Made by a program: the position numbers and the translations under genes
NCBI RefSeq assembly: GCF_900130035.1
Contig: NZ_FQXQ01000002.1
Location: 124,001-188,000 of the forward strand
Reading direction: 5' to 3'
From: Wenyingzhuangia marina
GTDB lineage: Bacteria; Bacteroidota; Bacteroidia; Flavobacteriales; Flavobacteriaceae
DNA length: 64,000 nt
Notes under the pieces: model-generated
What the model saw: the letters and a program-made list of their open reading frames with translations, nothing else
The model's database searches: none
Told to the model about the DNA's origin: nothing
In this document: in pieces, positions 8,310 to 17,485 of the stretch
Position numbering within the stretch: the first letter of the stretch is position 1
Layout of the letters: every line of letters begins with the position of its first letter

Positions 8310-8942
8310 ATGGAATTATTAGACAAATTAAACTGGAGACACGCTGTAAAAGCGATGAATGGAAAACAAGTACCTCAAGAAAAAATAGATAATATTTTAG
8401 AAGCCATTAGGTTAACTGCTACTTCTAGTGGATTACAACCTTTTGAGGTATTGGTTATTGAAAATCAAGAAATCAAAGAAAAAATTAAACCTGTAGCTTG
8501 GAACCAATCTGTAATTACGGAATGTTCTCACTTATTAGTTTTTGCTGCTTGGGATACATATACTCCAGAACGTATCAATGAAGTATTTGACTTAACAAAC
8601 AAAGTTCGTGGTTATGAAAACGTAGGTTTTGAAAACTACAGACAAATGTTGTTAAATACCTATCCACAAAAGCCTGCAGACGAAAACTTTACGCATGCTG
8701 CTAAACAAGCTTATATTGCTTTTGGTTCTGCATTAATTGCTGCTGCTTATGAAGGAGTAGATGCAACACCTATGGAAGGATTTGATCCTGCTGCAGTAGA
8801 TGAAATTTTAGGATTAAAAGAAAAAGGACTTGGAAGTGCTATTTTATTGCCATTAGGATATAGAGATGAAAAAAACGATTGGTTACACGGACAAAAGAAA
8901 GTTAGAAAAAGTGCCGAAACCATGTTTACAACACTTAAATAA
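8310..8942 (+). CDS. Nitroreductase-family NAD(P)H oxidoreductase
   Basis: The protein is 210 residues. The N-terminal block LNWRHAVKAMNGKQVPQEKI and the SSGLQPFEVLVI stretch match NfsB-like FMN-dependent nitroreductases, as does the C-terminal LGLKEKGLGSAILLPLGYRD segment. Such enzymes reduce quinones, nitroaromatics or enones as homodimers in the cytoplasm. It is translationally close to the TetR gene (6 bp) and to the MDR oxidoreductase (6 bp), so it belongs to the same detoxification operon. Substrate unknown. Confidence 0.9.
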   Translation: MELLDKLNWRHAVKAMNGKQVPQEKIDNILEAIRLTATSSGLQPFEVLVIENQEIKEKIKPVAWNQSVITECSHLLVFAAWDTYTPERINEVFDLTNKVRGYENVGFENYRQMLLNTYPQKPADENFTHAAKQAYIAFGSALIAAAYEGVDATPMEGFDPAAVDEILGLKEKGLGSAILLPLGYRDEKNDWLHGQKKVRKSAETMFTTLK

Positions 8943-8948
8943 AACAAT

Positions 8949-9953
8949 ATGAACCAAACAATCATTTTAAAACAAAGACCGATTGGAGCCCCTACTTTAT
9001 CAAATTTTGATTTTGTAAATGATGACTCAGATTTAACCCCAAAAGAAGGAGAAATATTATTAGAAACCACTTATATTTCTGTAGATCCTTATTTAAGAGG
9101 TAGAATGAGTGATGCAAAGTCTTATGTAGCTCCTTTTGAGGTTGGACAACCCATCAACTCAGGGATTGTAGCAAAAGTTCTTGTTTCTAAAAACACCAAC
9201 TTTAAAGAAGGAGATTATGTATCTGGTCTTTTAGATTGGAAAACAAAACAAATTTCTAACGGAAAAGGATTAAACAAAGTAAATAATCAGAACAACATTC
9301 CATTAAGCGCTTATTTAGGTGTTGTTGGTATGACTGGTTTAACGGCTTACTGTGGTCTTACACAAATAGGAAAACCTAAAGAAGGAGAAACATTAGTGGT
9401 TTCTGGTGCTGCAGGAGCGGTAGGTACTATTGTAGGACAAATAGGTAAAATATTAGGATTGCGAGTAATTGGTATTGCAGGATCAGATGAAAAAGTAGAA
9501 ATGTTAACTTCAGACTTTGGATATGATGAAGCCATTAACTACAAAACAACAAAAGACCTATCTTCTGCCATCGCTAGTGCAGCTCCTAACGGAGTAGATA
9601 TCTATTTTGATAATGTAGGAGGAGATATCTCTGAAGCTGTTTTATACAATATCAATCAATTTTCAAGAATTATTGTGTGTGGAGCCATTTCTGTTTACAA
9701 CAATACAACTCCACAAAAAAATGCAACCGTTCAACCTTTTATTGTTAAAAACAGTGCTTTAATGCAAGGTTTTATTGTCTCTAATTATGCAAGCATATTT
9801 CCAGAAGCTATCCAAAAACTAGCAACTTGGTTAGAGCAAAACAAATTAACCCATACAGAAACGATTGTAGAAGGTTTTGAAAACACTCCCCAAGCATTTA
9901 TTGATTTACTCGATGGAAAAAACAAAGGGAAAATGATTGTAAAAACTTCTTAA
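8949..9953 (+). CDS. Zinc-independent MDR-family NADP oxidoreductase (CurA / leukotriene B4 dehydrogenase-like)
   Basis: The protein is 334 residues. The N-terminal ISVDPYLRGRMSD motif is diagnostic of the PTGR/CurA branch of medium-chain reductases, and the Rossmann nucleotide site is VVSGAAGAVGTIVGQIGK. FDNVGGDISEAV follows as usual. This branch reduces carbon-carbon double bonds of alpha,beta-unsaturated aldehydes and ketones with NADPH. Position third in the TetR operon, between a nitroreductase and an aldehyde-reducing type dehydrogenase, fits stepwise detoxification of enals. Confidence 0.92.
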   Translation: MNQTIILKQRPIGAPTLSNFDFVNDDSDLTPKEGEILLETTYISVDPYLRGRMSDAKSYVAPFEVGQPINSGIVAKVLVSKNTNFKEGDYVSGLLDWKTKQISNGKGLNKVNNQNNIPLSAYLGVVGMTGLTAYCGLTQIGKPKEGETLVVSGAAGAVGTIVGQIGKILGLRVIGIAGSDEKVEMLTSDFGYDEAINYKTTKDLSSAIASAAPNGVDIYFDNVGGDISEAVLYNINQFSRIIVCGAISVYNNTTPQKNATVQPFIVKNSALMQGFIVSNYASIFPEAIQKLATWLEQNKLTHTETIVEGFENTPQAFIDLLDGKNKGKMIVKTS

Positions 9954-9977
9954 ATAAATCATCTAAAAAAAAAGCAT

Positions 9978-11138
9978 ATGAATAATTTTGAATATCAGAA
10001 TCCAACAAAAATACTATTTGGTAAAGATCAAATAGAAAACATAAGTAAAGAAATTCCAAATAAGGCAAAAGTATTGTTGCTTTATGGAGGAGGTAGTATC
10101 AAAAAAAATGGTATCTATGAACAAGTAACCAAAGCATTAAAAGGGTTTGAGGTAGTTGAGTTTGGTGGTATTCCTGCCAATCCAGAGTATGCTGTTTTAA
10201 TGGATGCTTTAAAAATTATAAAAGAACAAAAAATCACCTTTTTATTAGCTGTTGGTGGTGGTTCTGTTATTGATGGTACTAAGTTTTTATCCTCAGCAGC
10301 TTTGTATAAAGGCGATACTCCTTGGGATATTTTAACTGAGAATATCAGAACAACTAGCGGAATGCCTTTTGGAACCGTGTTAACTTTACCTGCAACGGGT
10401 TCAGAAATGAATTCTGGAGCGGTTATTACCAGAGAGGAAACCAAAGAAAAACTTGCCATGGGAGGTCCTGGATTGTTTCCTCAGTTTTCTGTTCTAGATC
10501 CAACCGTAATCCAATCTATTCCTAAAAGACAATTGGCCAATGGAATTACAGATGCCTTTACACATGTGTTAGAGCAATACATGACTTATCCTATAAATGC
10601 TTTGTTACAAGATCGTATTTCGGAAAGTATTTTACAAACCTTAATAGAAGTTGCACCTAAAGTAATGAAAGACCCTAAAGATTATAAAGCAGCTGCAGAT
10701 TTTATGTGGAGTTGTACCATGGCTTTAAACGGGTTGATTCAGAAAGGAGTACCTACAGACTGGGCAGTACATGCCATCGGTCACGAACTTACGGCTTTGT
10801 ACGGCATAGACCACGCTAGAACTTTAGCGGTAATTGCTCCTAGTCATTACCGATATAATTTTGAGGCTAAAAAAGAAAAATTAGCACAATATGCAGAAAG
10901 AGTGTGGAACATTACCGAAGGTTCTGTAGATGAAAAAGCAAAACAAGCCATTGTAAGAACTGAAATGTTTTTTAATGGTTTGGGTATTGATACCAAATTA
11001 TCTGATTATACCAGAGATTATATGGGTACCGCTCAAGAAATCTCAAGAAGGTTTACCGTTAGAGGTTGGAATACCTTAGGAGAACATAAAAACCTAAGCC
11101 CTTCTGATGTAGAAAAAATAGTAACCATGGCTTATTAA
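9978..11138 (+). CDS. Iron-containing alcohol dehydrogenase (YqhD/BdhA-like)
   Basis: The protein is 386 residues. An N-terminal nucleotide-binding half contains LLLYGGGSIKKNG and AVGGGSVIDGTKF. The C-terminal metal-binding half keeps the expected ligands in TDAFTHVLEQY (Asp, His) and HAIGHELTALYGIDHA (two His). Length and motifs match NADPH-dependent YqhD/BdhA aldehyde reductases. It is the last gene of the TetR operon, followed by a strong terminator at 11167. Likely role: reduction of toxic aldehydes to alcohols. Confidence 0.93.
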   Translation: MNNFEYQNPTKILFGKDQIENISKEIPNKAKVLLLYGGGSIKKNGIYEQVTKALKGFEVVEFGGIPANPEYAVLMDALKIIKEQKITFLLAVGGGSVIDGTKFLSSAALYKGDTPWDILTENIRTTSGMPFGTVLTLPATGSEMNSGAVITREETKEKLAMGGPGLFPQFSVLDPTVIQSIPKRQLANGITDAFTHVLEQYMTYPINALLQDRISESILQTLIEVAPKVMKDPKDYKAAADFMWSCTMALNGLIQKGVPTDWAVHAIGHELTALYGIDHARTLAVIAPSHYRYNFEAKKEKLAQYAERVWNITEGSVDEKAKQAIVRTEMFFNGLGIDTKLSDYTRDYMGTAQEISRRFTVRGWNTLGEHKNLSPSDVEKIVTMAY

Positions 11139-11166
11139 TCCCTCCCCTATATAGCCCCTAAATAAA

Positions 11167-11198
11167 AAATCCAGTAAATTATTTTACTGGATTTTTTT
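11167..11198 (+). terminator. Intrinsic terminator of the TetR operon
   Basis: AAATCCAGTAAA and TTTACTGGATTT form a 12-bp stem with a short loop, followed by a run of T. It lies 28 bp after the alcohol dehydrogenase stop. Confidence 0.92.
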
Positions 11199-11214
11199 GT
11201 AATTAAATGATGAT

Positions 11215-12560
11215 GCCATATTTAGGTGTTCTCTAAAACTCTTTAAAAAATACGGTGTTCGATTGTTTTTTAGAACTAGTAATGACATATATGGTGTTCG
11301 AGCGGAGTCGAGAACCATGATGTTTCTTCTAATTTTTTAATATTTCCATAAAACACATTTCCACTTTACCTTAGCTTCCTTTTTTATAAAGTTAATCACT
11401 CTGCTTCTCGACTCTACTTCGACTCCGCTCTGCAACCACGCTCGAAGACCCTAAACTCTGCAACCGTGCTCTAAGACCTTAAAAACACCTTTATAGTTTC
11501 TTAATTTCTTCTACTTCTATTATAATTTACTTTTGTTGCAACATAGTGTACCTTATTCTACAGGGTGGGTGTTCGAGCGGAGTCGAGAACCATTGGTTTC
11601 TTTGGTTTTTGAAACCCTTAAATTAAGACATATTATATCTTTAGCTACCTTTTTTATAAACCTAAACATGGTACTTCTCGACTCTACTTCGACTCCGCTC
11701 TGCAACCACGCTCGAAGATCCTAAACTCTGCAACCACGCTCTAAGATTATAAGTATAATACTTATCCAACGTAGAAAAGCTACAGTCGAGAACCATTAAC
11801 TATTCTTGTTTTTAAATGCTTCCATAAGATACAAAGCAGTTCTATTTTAGCTATATTTCTAAACGATACTAATCATTGTTTTTCCCTACTCTATTACGGT
11901 GTTCGAGCGGAGTCGAGAACTATGATGTTTCTTAGGTATATGAGGGTTATTATAAAACATATACTTTCTATACTTTAGTTACCTTTTTATAAAGTTAATC
12001 ACTCTGCTTCTCGACTCCGCTCGAAGACCATAAACTCTGCAACCACACTCGAAGAACATTAGCTTCTTTTGTATATGGAGGCTGTTTTAAAACATGTACT
12101 TAAAATTACTTTGGTTGCTTTTTTTATAAAGTTAAGTATGATGCTTCTCGACTCCGCTCGAAGACCCTATGCTCTGCAACCTTGCTCGAAGACTATTAGC
12201 CCTGTAATCATGTTTGAAGACTGTGGGTTTCTTAGGTGTGTGAAAGTCTTGATATAAAATATATTCTTGTTTTATTTTCTCCTTTTTATAATATTAAACA
12301 TGGTGCTTCTAGACTCTACAGGGTGTTCGAGCGGAGTCGAGAACCATTGGTTTCATTAGTATATGGGTGCTATTATAAAACGTGTACTTTCTTTAGTATA
12401 GTTGCTATTTTTATAAAGTTAAGCATTGTGCTTCTCGACTCCGCTCGAAGACCGTGAGCATTGCAACCACACTCGAAGACCCTATCTCTACAACCTTGCT
12501 CGAAGACCGTGAGCTTTATAACCCGCTAAAAGACTGTGAGCACGAAGACTACCGTTATCG
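11215..12560. repeat. Degenerating array of ~165-bp palindromic repeats, gene-free
   Basis: Four good left arms, GTGTTCGAGCGGAGTCGAGA, begin at about 11294, 11569, 11899 and 12322. Complementary right arms containing CTTCTCGACTCCGCTCGAAG or an expanded form with CTCTACTTCGACTCCGCTC begin at about 11403, 11674, 12007, 12143 and 12431. Each right arm is followed by CTCTGCAACCACGCTCGAAG-like satellites. Between the arms lies a poorly conserved spacer of about 100 bp whose last part often reads TTTTTATAAAGTTAA. Arms GAGCGGAGTCGAGAA and TTCTCGACTCCGCTC are exact reverse complements, so each unit can fold into a large cruciform. The arms are GC-rich in an AT-rich genome. Open frames inside only reflect the repeats. 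Further degraded copies occur near 11233, 11262 and 11785. Confidence 0.9.
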
Positions 12561-12647
12561 TGTTTAGTATCTTTCCTCGCTATCATCCTCGTAAAACTAA
12601 ACAAATGTTTAATAATGCTAATAATTCTGTCAATTAGAGTTCTTTTG

Positions 12648-12680
12648 GTTCGGTTTGTTCCGAACTAAGTATTATATTTG
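12648..12680 (+). promoter_or_regulatory. Operator-like inverted repeat and promoter of the efflux operon
   Basis: GTTCGG-TTTGTT-CCGAAC (12648-12665) is a perfect 6+6 inverted repeat. It is followed by the exact -7 box TATATTTG at 12673-12680. The operator covers the -33 region, so its occupation would block transcription. The box sits 18 bp upstream of the ATG at 12699. Confidence 0.75.
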
Positions 12681-12698
12681 CAGCCAAATTACAAGAAT

Positions 12699-13205
12699 AT
12701 GGATGTATTATTGAAAAATCAAAAATGTCATTTGGTTGAAAAACTAGGAATTCATTTTGAAAAAAAGGAAGGACTAGCACCCGTAGCGGCAAGAGTGTTT
12801 TCTTATATTATTTTAAATGGTAAAGGAGGTACAACTTTTGAGGAGTTGATAGAAAATCTTTGTGCCAGTAAGAGTACCATTTCAACACATTTAACCCATT
12901 TACAGGGTTTAAATAAACTAAAATACTATACCAAAATAGGAGATCGTAAAAAGTATTATATCATGAACCACGACAGTATGGTGCAAGGGATTAACAAAAC
13001 CATTGAGGATTGGAATAAAGAAATGAAAATTCATCAAGAAGTAATGTCCTATAAACTAACTGTTAATAATTTAAAAGAAACCCTCAATGAAGAAAAGTTT
13101 AATGTAGAGTTCCACAAAGATTTTATTGAGTTTTTAGACAAAACCATAGAGTCTGTAAAAGAAATAAAAAACCGAATTATAAAAAACCATCAAGAAAATA
13201 ATTAA
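12699..13205 (+). CDS. GbsR/MarR-type winged-helix regulator of the RND pump
   Basis: The protein is 168 residues from the ATG at 12699. An upstream in-frame TTG at 12678 lies inside the -7 promoter box and cannot be the start. The N-terminal half holds a winged helix (LAPVAARVFSYIILNGKGGTTFEELIENL, then ASKSTISTHLTHL as recognition helix and a basic RKKYY wing). The C-terminus is a long charged helix, probably for dimerisation. This is the architecture of GbsR-like regulators. Its stop abuts the ATG of the efflux adaptor, so it is the first gene of a four-gene efflux operon and probably its local repressor. Confidence 0.85.
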   Translation: MDVLLKNQKCHLVEKLGIHFEKKEGLAPVAARVFSYIILNGKGGTTFEELIENLCASKSTISTHLTHLQGLNKLKYYTKIGDRKKYYIMNHDSMVQGINKTIEDWNKEMKIHQEVMSYKLTVNNLKETLNEEKFNVEFHKDFIEFLDKTIESVKEIKNRIIKNHQENN

Positions 13206-14333
13206 ATGAAAATGAAGAAAATTTCCCTATCAGTAGCATCGGTAATGCTAATTGGAATGTTGTTTAGTTGTGGAAAATCACAACAGGCTACCCAAACAAA
13301 TCAAACCCCTCCTACTTTTAAAGTAACCGCTATAACAGGTAAAGATGTTACCGACTTTAGAAGTTATCCTGCAACCATAGAAGGGGTTGTAAACAGTGAT
13401 GTAAGAGCTAAAGTTTCTGGTTATGTTCAAAAAGTTTTGGTTGATGAAGGACAAAAAGTAACCAAAGGACAACCTTTGTTTCAGCTAGAAACACAAACCT
13501 TATCACAAGATGCAGAAGCAGCAAAAGCAGCTGTTGACGTGGCAAAAGTAGAAGTAGAAAAATTAATTCCATTGGTAGAAAAAGGAATTATTAGTGCTGT
13601 ACAATTACAAACGGCCAAAGCTAATTTGTCTCAAAAAAGAGCAAACTACAGCAGTATTAGTGCTAGTATAGGTTATGCCATGGTTAAAAGTCAAGTAGAT
13701 GGATATGTAGGAGCTATTAACTTTAGAGAAGGTTCTTTAATTAGTTCTAACGACTCTCAGCCATTAACAACCATTAGTGATATTCAGCAAGTGTATGCGT
13801 TCTTTACCATGAACGAATCTAACTATATAGATTTTTTACAAAACGCAGAAGGAAACTCTATTCAAGAAAAAATAGACAACTTCCCTCCTGTTAGTTTGGT
13901 CATGGCCAACGGAAAAACTTTTGATCAGCAAGGAAAAATACAAACCTCTTCTGGACAAATTAACAGAAATACAGGTACGGTAAGTTTTAGAGCGGTGTTT
14001 AACAACCCTAATCAAATTTTAACCAACGGAAATAGTGGACAAATTAAAATTCCTACTTTTTACGAAAATGCTATTGTTATTCCGCAAGAAGCTACTTATG
14101 AGCAACAAGGAAAAGTAATGGTTTATAAGTTAAAGAAAGACAACTCTATTAGCTCATCTGTCATTCAAATTAAAACAACTTTACACAATGTGTATGTGGT
14201 TTCGGCTGGAATAGAAAAAGGTGATAAAATTGTTGCCAACGGTGTAGGTAAATTACACGACAACATGCAAATTACTCCTAACGAGGTTTCTTTAGATAGT
14301 ATTTTAAAGCCTATTCAGGTTTTATTTAAATAA
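13206..14333 (+). CDS. RND efflux periplasmic adaptor (membrane fusion) lipoprotein
   Basis: The protein is 375 residues with a lipobox (LIGMLFSC, Cys22). A split lipoyl domain is visible in VRAKVSGYVQKVLVDEG and SQVDGYVGAINFREG, with a short coiled-coil hairpin between them and beta-barrel and membrane-proximal domains after. This is the AcrA/MexA plan. It begins immediately after the GbsR-type gene stop; an ATG two codons downstream (13212) is an alternative start. It bridges the inner-membrane pump and the outer-membrane channel encoded next. The substrate cannot be told from sequence. Confidence 0.93.
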   Translation: MKMKKISLSVASVMLIGMLFSCGKSQQATQTNQTPPTFKVTAITGKDVTDFRSYPATIEGVVNSDVRAKVSGYVQKVLVDEGQKVTKGQPLFQLETQTLSQDAEAAKAAVDVAKVEVEKLIPLVEKGIISAVQLQTAKANLSQKRANYSSISASIGYAMVKSQVDGYVGAINFREGSLISSNDSQPLTTISDIQQVYAFFTMNESNYIDFLQNAEGNSIQEKIDNFPPVSLVMANGKTFDQQGKIQTSSGQINRNTGTVSFRAVFNNPNQILTNGNSGQIKIPTFYENAIVIPQEATYEQQGKVMVYKLKKDNSISSSVIQIKTTLHNVYVVSAGIEKGDKIVANGVGKLHDNMQITPNEVSLDSILKPIQVLFK

Positions 14334-14350
14334 TTTATAACTACAATCAC

Positions 14351-17300
14351 ATGTTAAAAACATTTATAGAAAGACCCGTATTATCTACAGTGATTTCCAT
14401 CATTATAGTAATGCTTGGTTTTATTAGTATTAACAGTTTGCCCATAGAACAATATCCTGATATTGCTCCCCCAACTGTTAAAGTAACCGCTTCTTACCAA
14501 GGAGCCAACGCAGAAACCGTTCTAGAAAGTGTGATTACACCTATAGAAGAGCAAATAAATGGTGTTGAAGGAATGACTTATATTACTTCAACAGCCTCTA
14601 ACAACGGTACCGCAGATATTACCGTGTATTTTGATCAAAATACAGATGGAAACGTTGCGGCAGTAAATGTACAAAACCGTGTAGCAAGAGCCACTCCTCT
14701 ATTGCCTAAAGAGGTAACACAAACAGGGGTAACTACTCAAAAGCAACAAACAAGTGCTTTGATGTTCTTGTCTATGTATTCTGATAACGAAGATTACGAT
14801 GCTACTTTTATTCAAAACTATTTGAGTATTAACGTGGTTCCTGCCCTTCAAAGAATTAATGGAGTTGGGAACGTAAATGTATTCTCTCAAAGTAATTATG
14901 CGATGAGAATTTGGTTAAAGCCAGAAAAACTAGCGGCTTATAACTTAATTCCTTCTGATGTTACCGCTGCTTTACAAGAGCAAAACTTAGAAGCCTCTGC
15001 AGGGTCTTTGGGACAAAACAACGGAGAGTCGTTTTCTTATGTGGTAAAATACCAAGGTAGATTTAAGTACAAAGATCAGTACGACAAAATTATTATCAAA
15101 GCTTTGGGGAATGGTAAATTCTTAACCTTGGCTGATGTAGCTACTATAGAGTTGGATGCACAATCTTATACTTCTGGAGCTTCTAGTTTAGGAAAACCTG
15201 CTGTATTTATGGGAGTTTTCCAAACCAAAGGATCTAATGCACAAGAGATTATTGAGAATATTAAAGTAACCTTAGAGAACGTTAAAAAAGACTTGCCTAA
15301 AGGATTGGATATTTTTATTCCTTATGACACTAGTTTGTTCTTAAATGCTTCTATAGAAAAAGTAGTTCATACCTTATTAGAAGCCTTTTTATTAGTATTT
15401 ATTGTGGTGTTTATCTTTTTACAAGATTTACGTTCTACTTTAATTCCGGCCATTGCAGTTCCGGTATCTATTATTGGTACTTTCTTTTTCTTAAACCTAT
15501 TTGGATATTCCATCAACCTATTAACCCTATTTGCTATTGTATTGGCCATTGGTATTGTGGTAGATGATGCCATTGTGGTGGTAGAAGCCGTACATGCTAA
15601 AATGGACAGTGGTGAAAAGAATCCTAAAAAGGCTACCAATGATGCGATGCACGAAATATCAGGGGCAATTATTTCTATTACCTTGGTAATGTCGGCTGTA
15701 TTTATTCCAGTAACCTTTGTACAAGGGCCTACAGGAGTATTCTATAAGCAATTTGGGATTACTTTAATTATTGCCATTTTAATTTCTGCAGTAAACGCTT
15801 TAACCTTAAGTCCTGCTCTTTGTGCTTTGTTCTTAAAAACACATCACGAAGGACATGATGATAAAAAAGGGATTCACCGTTTTTATGCTGCTTTTAACAC
15901 AGGGTTTAATGCTACGGTGGATAGATATGGTAAATCGATACATTTTTTATACAAAAGAAAATGGATTACGTTGGTTTTAATCATATTGACGTTTGGAGGA
16001 ATTTATTATACTTCTCAAAACACCCCAACAGGATTTGTTCCTAATGAAGATAGAGGTATGATTTTTACAAATATAGAATTACCTGCGGGAGCTTCTTTAG
16101 ATAGAACTAGTATTGTTACAGAAGAATTATATGCTAAAATTAAAGACATACCAGGAATAGAAGGAGTTTCGTTTATCAAAGGAAATAGTTTGTTGAGTGG
16201 TTCTGGAAGTAATTACGCTATTGGTTTTGTGAAGTTAACAGATTGGGCAGATCGTAAAGATCCATCACTTTCTACGGCAGCCATTACAGGTAAACTGTTT
16301 GGAGTAGCTTCTACAGTTCCAGGAGCGAATATTATATTCTTCTCTCCTCCTAGTATTAGAGGTTTTGGTAACTCAGCTGGTTTTGAAGTGAACTTATTAG
16401 ATCGTTTTGGAGGAGATTTAAAAGAGTTAGATGCAACCAACAAACAATTTATGGGCGCTTTGATGAGTCACCCAGAGGTAAAATATGCACAATCTGCTTT
16501 TAACGTTAACTATCCTCAATATGAAATGGAAGTAAACGTGCCATTGGCAAAAGAAACAGGAGTGCCTATCAATAGTATTTTCTCTACTTTACAGAGTTAT
16601 ATTGGTGGAGTGTACGCATCAGACTTTGCCAGATTTGGTAAACAATACAGGGTGTATATACAAGCATTGCCAGAAGACAGAGCAGATGTAAACTCTCTAG
16701 ACAAGATTTTTGTAAGAACCAACAAAGGTGAAATGTCTCCTATTACTCAGTTTGTAAAATTAAAAAGAGTGTATGGACCACAATCTGTTACTCGTTTTAA
16801 CTTGTACAACTCAACTACCATTAGTGGAGCGGTAAATGAAGGATATAGTACGGGAGATGCAATTAAAATAATTGAAGAAGAAGCGGCAAAATTACCAAGT
16901 AATTACAGTGTTGCCTACTCTGGTTTGACTCGTGAAGAGGTAAACGCAGGAAACCAAACAACTTATATTCTTATATTGAGTTTGTTGTTTGTTTATTTCT
17001 TGTTAGCAGCTCAATACGAAAGTTATATTTTACCATTGTCAGTTATTTTATCCATTCCATTAGGAGTCTTTGGAGCTTATATTACCACCAATTTGGCAGG
17101 ATTAGAAAACAATATCTATTTCCAAATTGCCTTAATTATGTTGATTGGTCTGTTAGCTAAAAACGCCATCTTAATTGTAGAGTTTGCTTTACAAAGAAGA
17201 AAAAATGGAGAAGGAATTGCGGAGGCAGCCATTCATGGAGCCAAAACACGTTTAAGACCTATTTTAATGACTTCTTTTGCCTTTATTTTAGGATTGATGC

Positions 17301-17485
17301 CGTTGGTGTTAGCTCAAGGAGTTGGAGCGGCAGGAAACAGATCTATTGGTACAGGTGCTGTAGGTGGATTGTTGATAGGTACTATTTTAGGGGTGTTTAT
17401 CATTCCAATATTATTTATTGTCTTCCAAACGTTACAAGAAAAAGTATCTAAAACAGCGTATGAATTAACAAAAGACATTGAGTAA
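14351..17485 (+). CDS. RND multidrug efflux permease, HAE1 (AcrB-like)
   Basis: The protein is 1044 residues, standard AcrB length. It starts MLKTFIERPVLSTVISIIIV, typical of TM1. The proton-relay residues are kept: the Asp pair in TM4 (AIGIVVDDAIVVVEAV) and the TM10 Lys (LIGLLAKNAILIVEF). Two large periplasmic porter/docking repeats are present. The stop overlaps the ATG of the outer-membrane factor by one base, showing translational coupling. It acts with the adaptor upstream and the channel downstream as a tripartite proton-driven exporter. Confidence 0.97.
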   Translation: MLKTFIERPVLSTVISIIIVMLGFISINSLPIEQYPDIAPPTVKVTASYQGANAETVLESVITPIEEQINGVEGMTYITSTASNNGTADITVYFDQNTDGNVAAVNVQNRVARATPLLPKEVTQTGVTTQKQQTSALMFLSMYSDNEDYDATFIQNYLSINVVPALQRINGVGNVNVFSQSNYAMRIWLKPEKLAAYNLIPSDVTAALQEQNLEASAGSLGQNNGESFSYVVKYQGRFKYKDQYDKIIIKALGNGKFLTLADVATIELDAQSYTSGASSLGKPAVFMGVFQTKGSNAQEIIENIKVTLENVKKDLPKGLDIFIPYDTSLFLNASIEKVVHTLLEAFLLVFIVVFIFLQDLRSTLIPAIAVPVSIIGTFFFLNLFGYSINLLTLFAIVLAIGIVVDDAIVVVEAVHAKMDSGEKNPKKATNDAMHEISGAIISITLVMSAVFIPVTFVQGPTGVFYKQFGITLIIAILISAVNALTLSPALCALFLKTHHEGHDDKKGIHRFYAAFNTGFNATVDRYGKSIHFLYKRKWITLVLIILTFGGIYYTSQNTPTGFVPNEDRGMIFTNIELPAGASLDRTSIVTEELYAKIKDIPGIEGVSFIKGNSLLSGSGSNYAIGFVKLTDWADRKDPSLSTAAITGKLFGVASTVPGANIIFFSPPSIRGFGNSAGFEVNLLDRFGGDLKELDATNKQFMGALMSHPEVKYAQSAFNVNYPQYEMEVNVPLAKETGVPINSIFSTLQSYIGGVYASDFARFGKQYRVYIQALPEDRADVNSLDKIFVRTNKGEMSPITQFVKLKRVYGPQSVTRFNLYNSTTISGAVNEGYSTGDAIKIIEEEAAKLPSNYSVAYSGLTREEVNAGNQTTYILILSLLFVYFLLAAQYESYILPLSVILSIPLGVFGAYITTNLAGLENNIYFQIALIMLIGLLAKNAILIVEFALQRRKNGEGIAEAAIHGAKTRLRPILMTSFAFILGLMPLVLAQGVGAAGNRSIGTGAVGGLLIGTILGVFIIPILFIVFQTLQEKVSKTAYELTKDIE

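Noticed and set aside
10555-10569. TTTACACATGTGTTA as another enhancer-like site
   Set aside because: It is inside the alcohol dehydrogenase coding sequence, and such AT-rich octamers recur by chance; only the 21-bp-spaced pair at 48590/48611 was kept.
11533-12457. Open frames of 62-73 codons inside the repeat array, with similar translations (FERSREPLVSLV and LLDSARRP)
   Set aside because: The resemblance comes from the repeat DNA itself. There is no ribosome-binding site or promoter, the starts lie within arms, and the frames are interrupted between units.
11215-12560. CRISPR array
   Set aside because: The repeats are paired inverted arms of unequal spacing with drifted spacers of about 100 bp, there are no cas genes, and the units decay strongly.
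12678-12698. TTG start for the efflux regulator
   Set aside because: It lies in the exact -7 promoter box TATATTTG. The ATG at 12699 has normal spacing.
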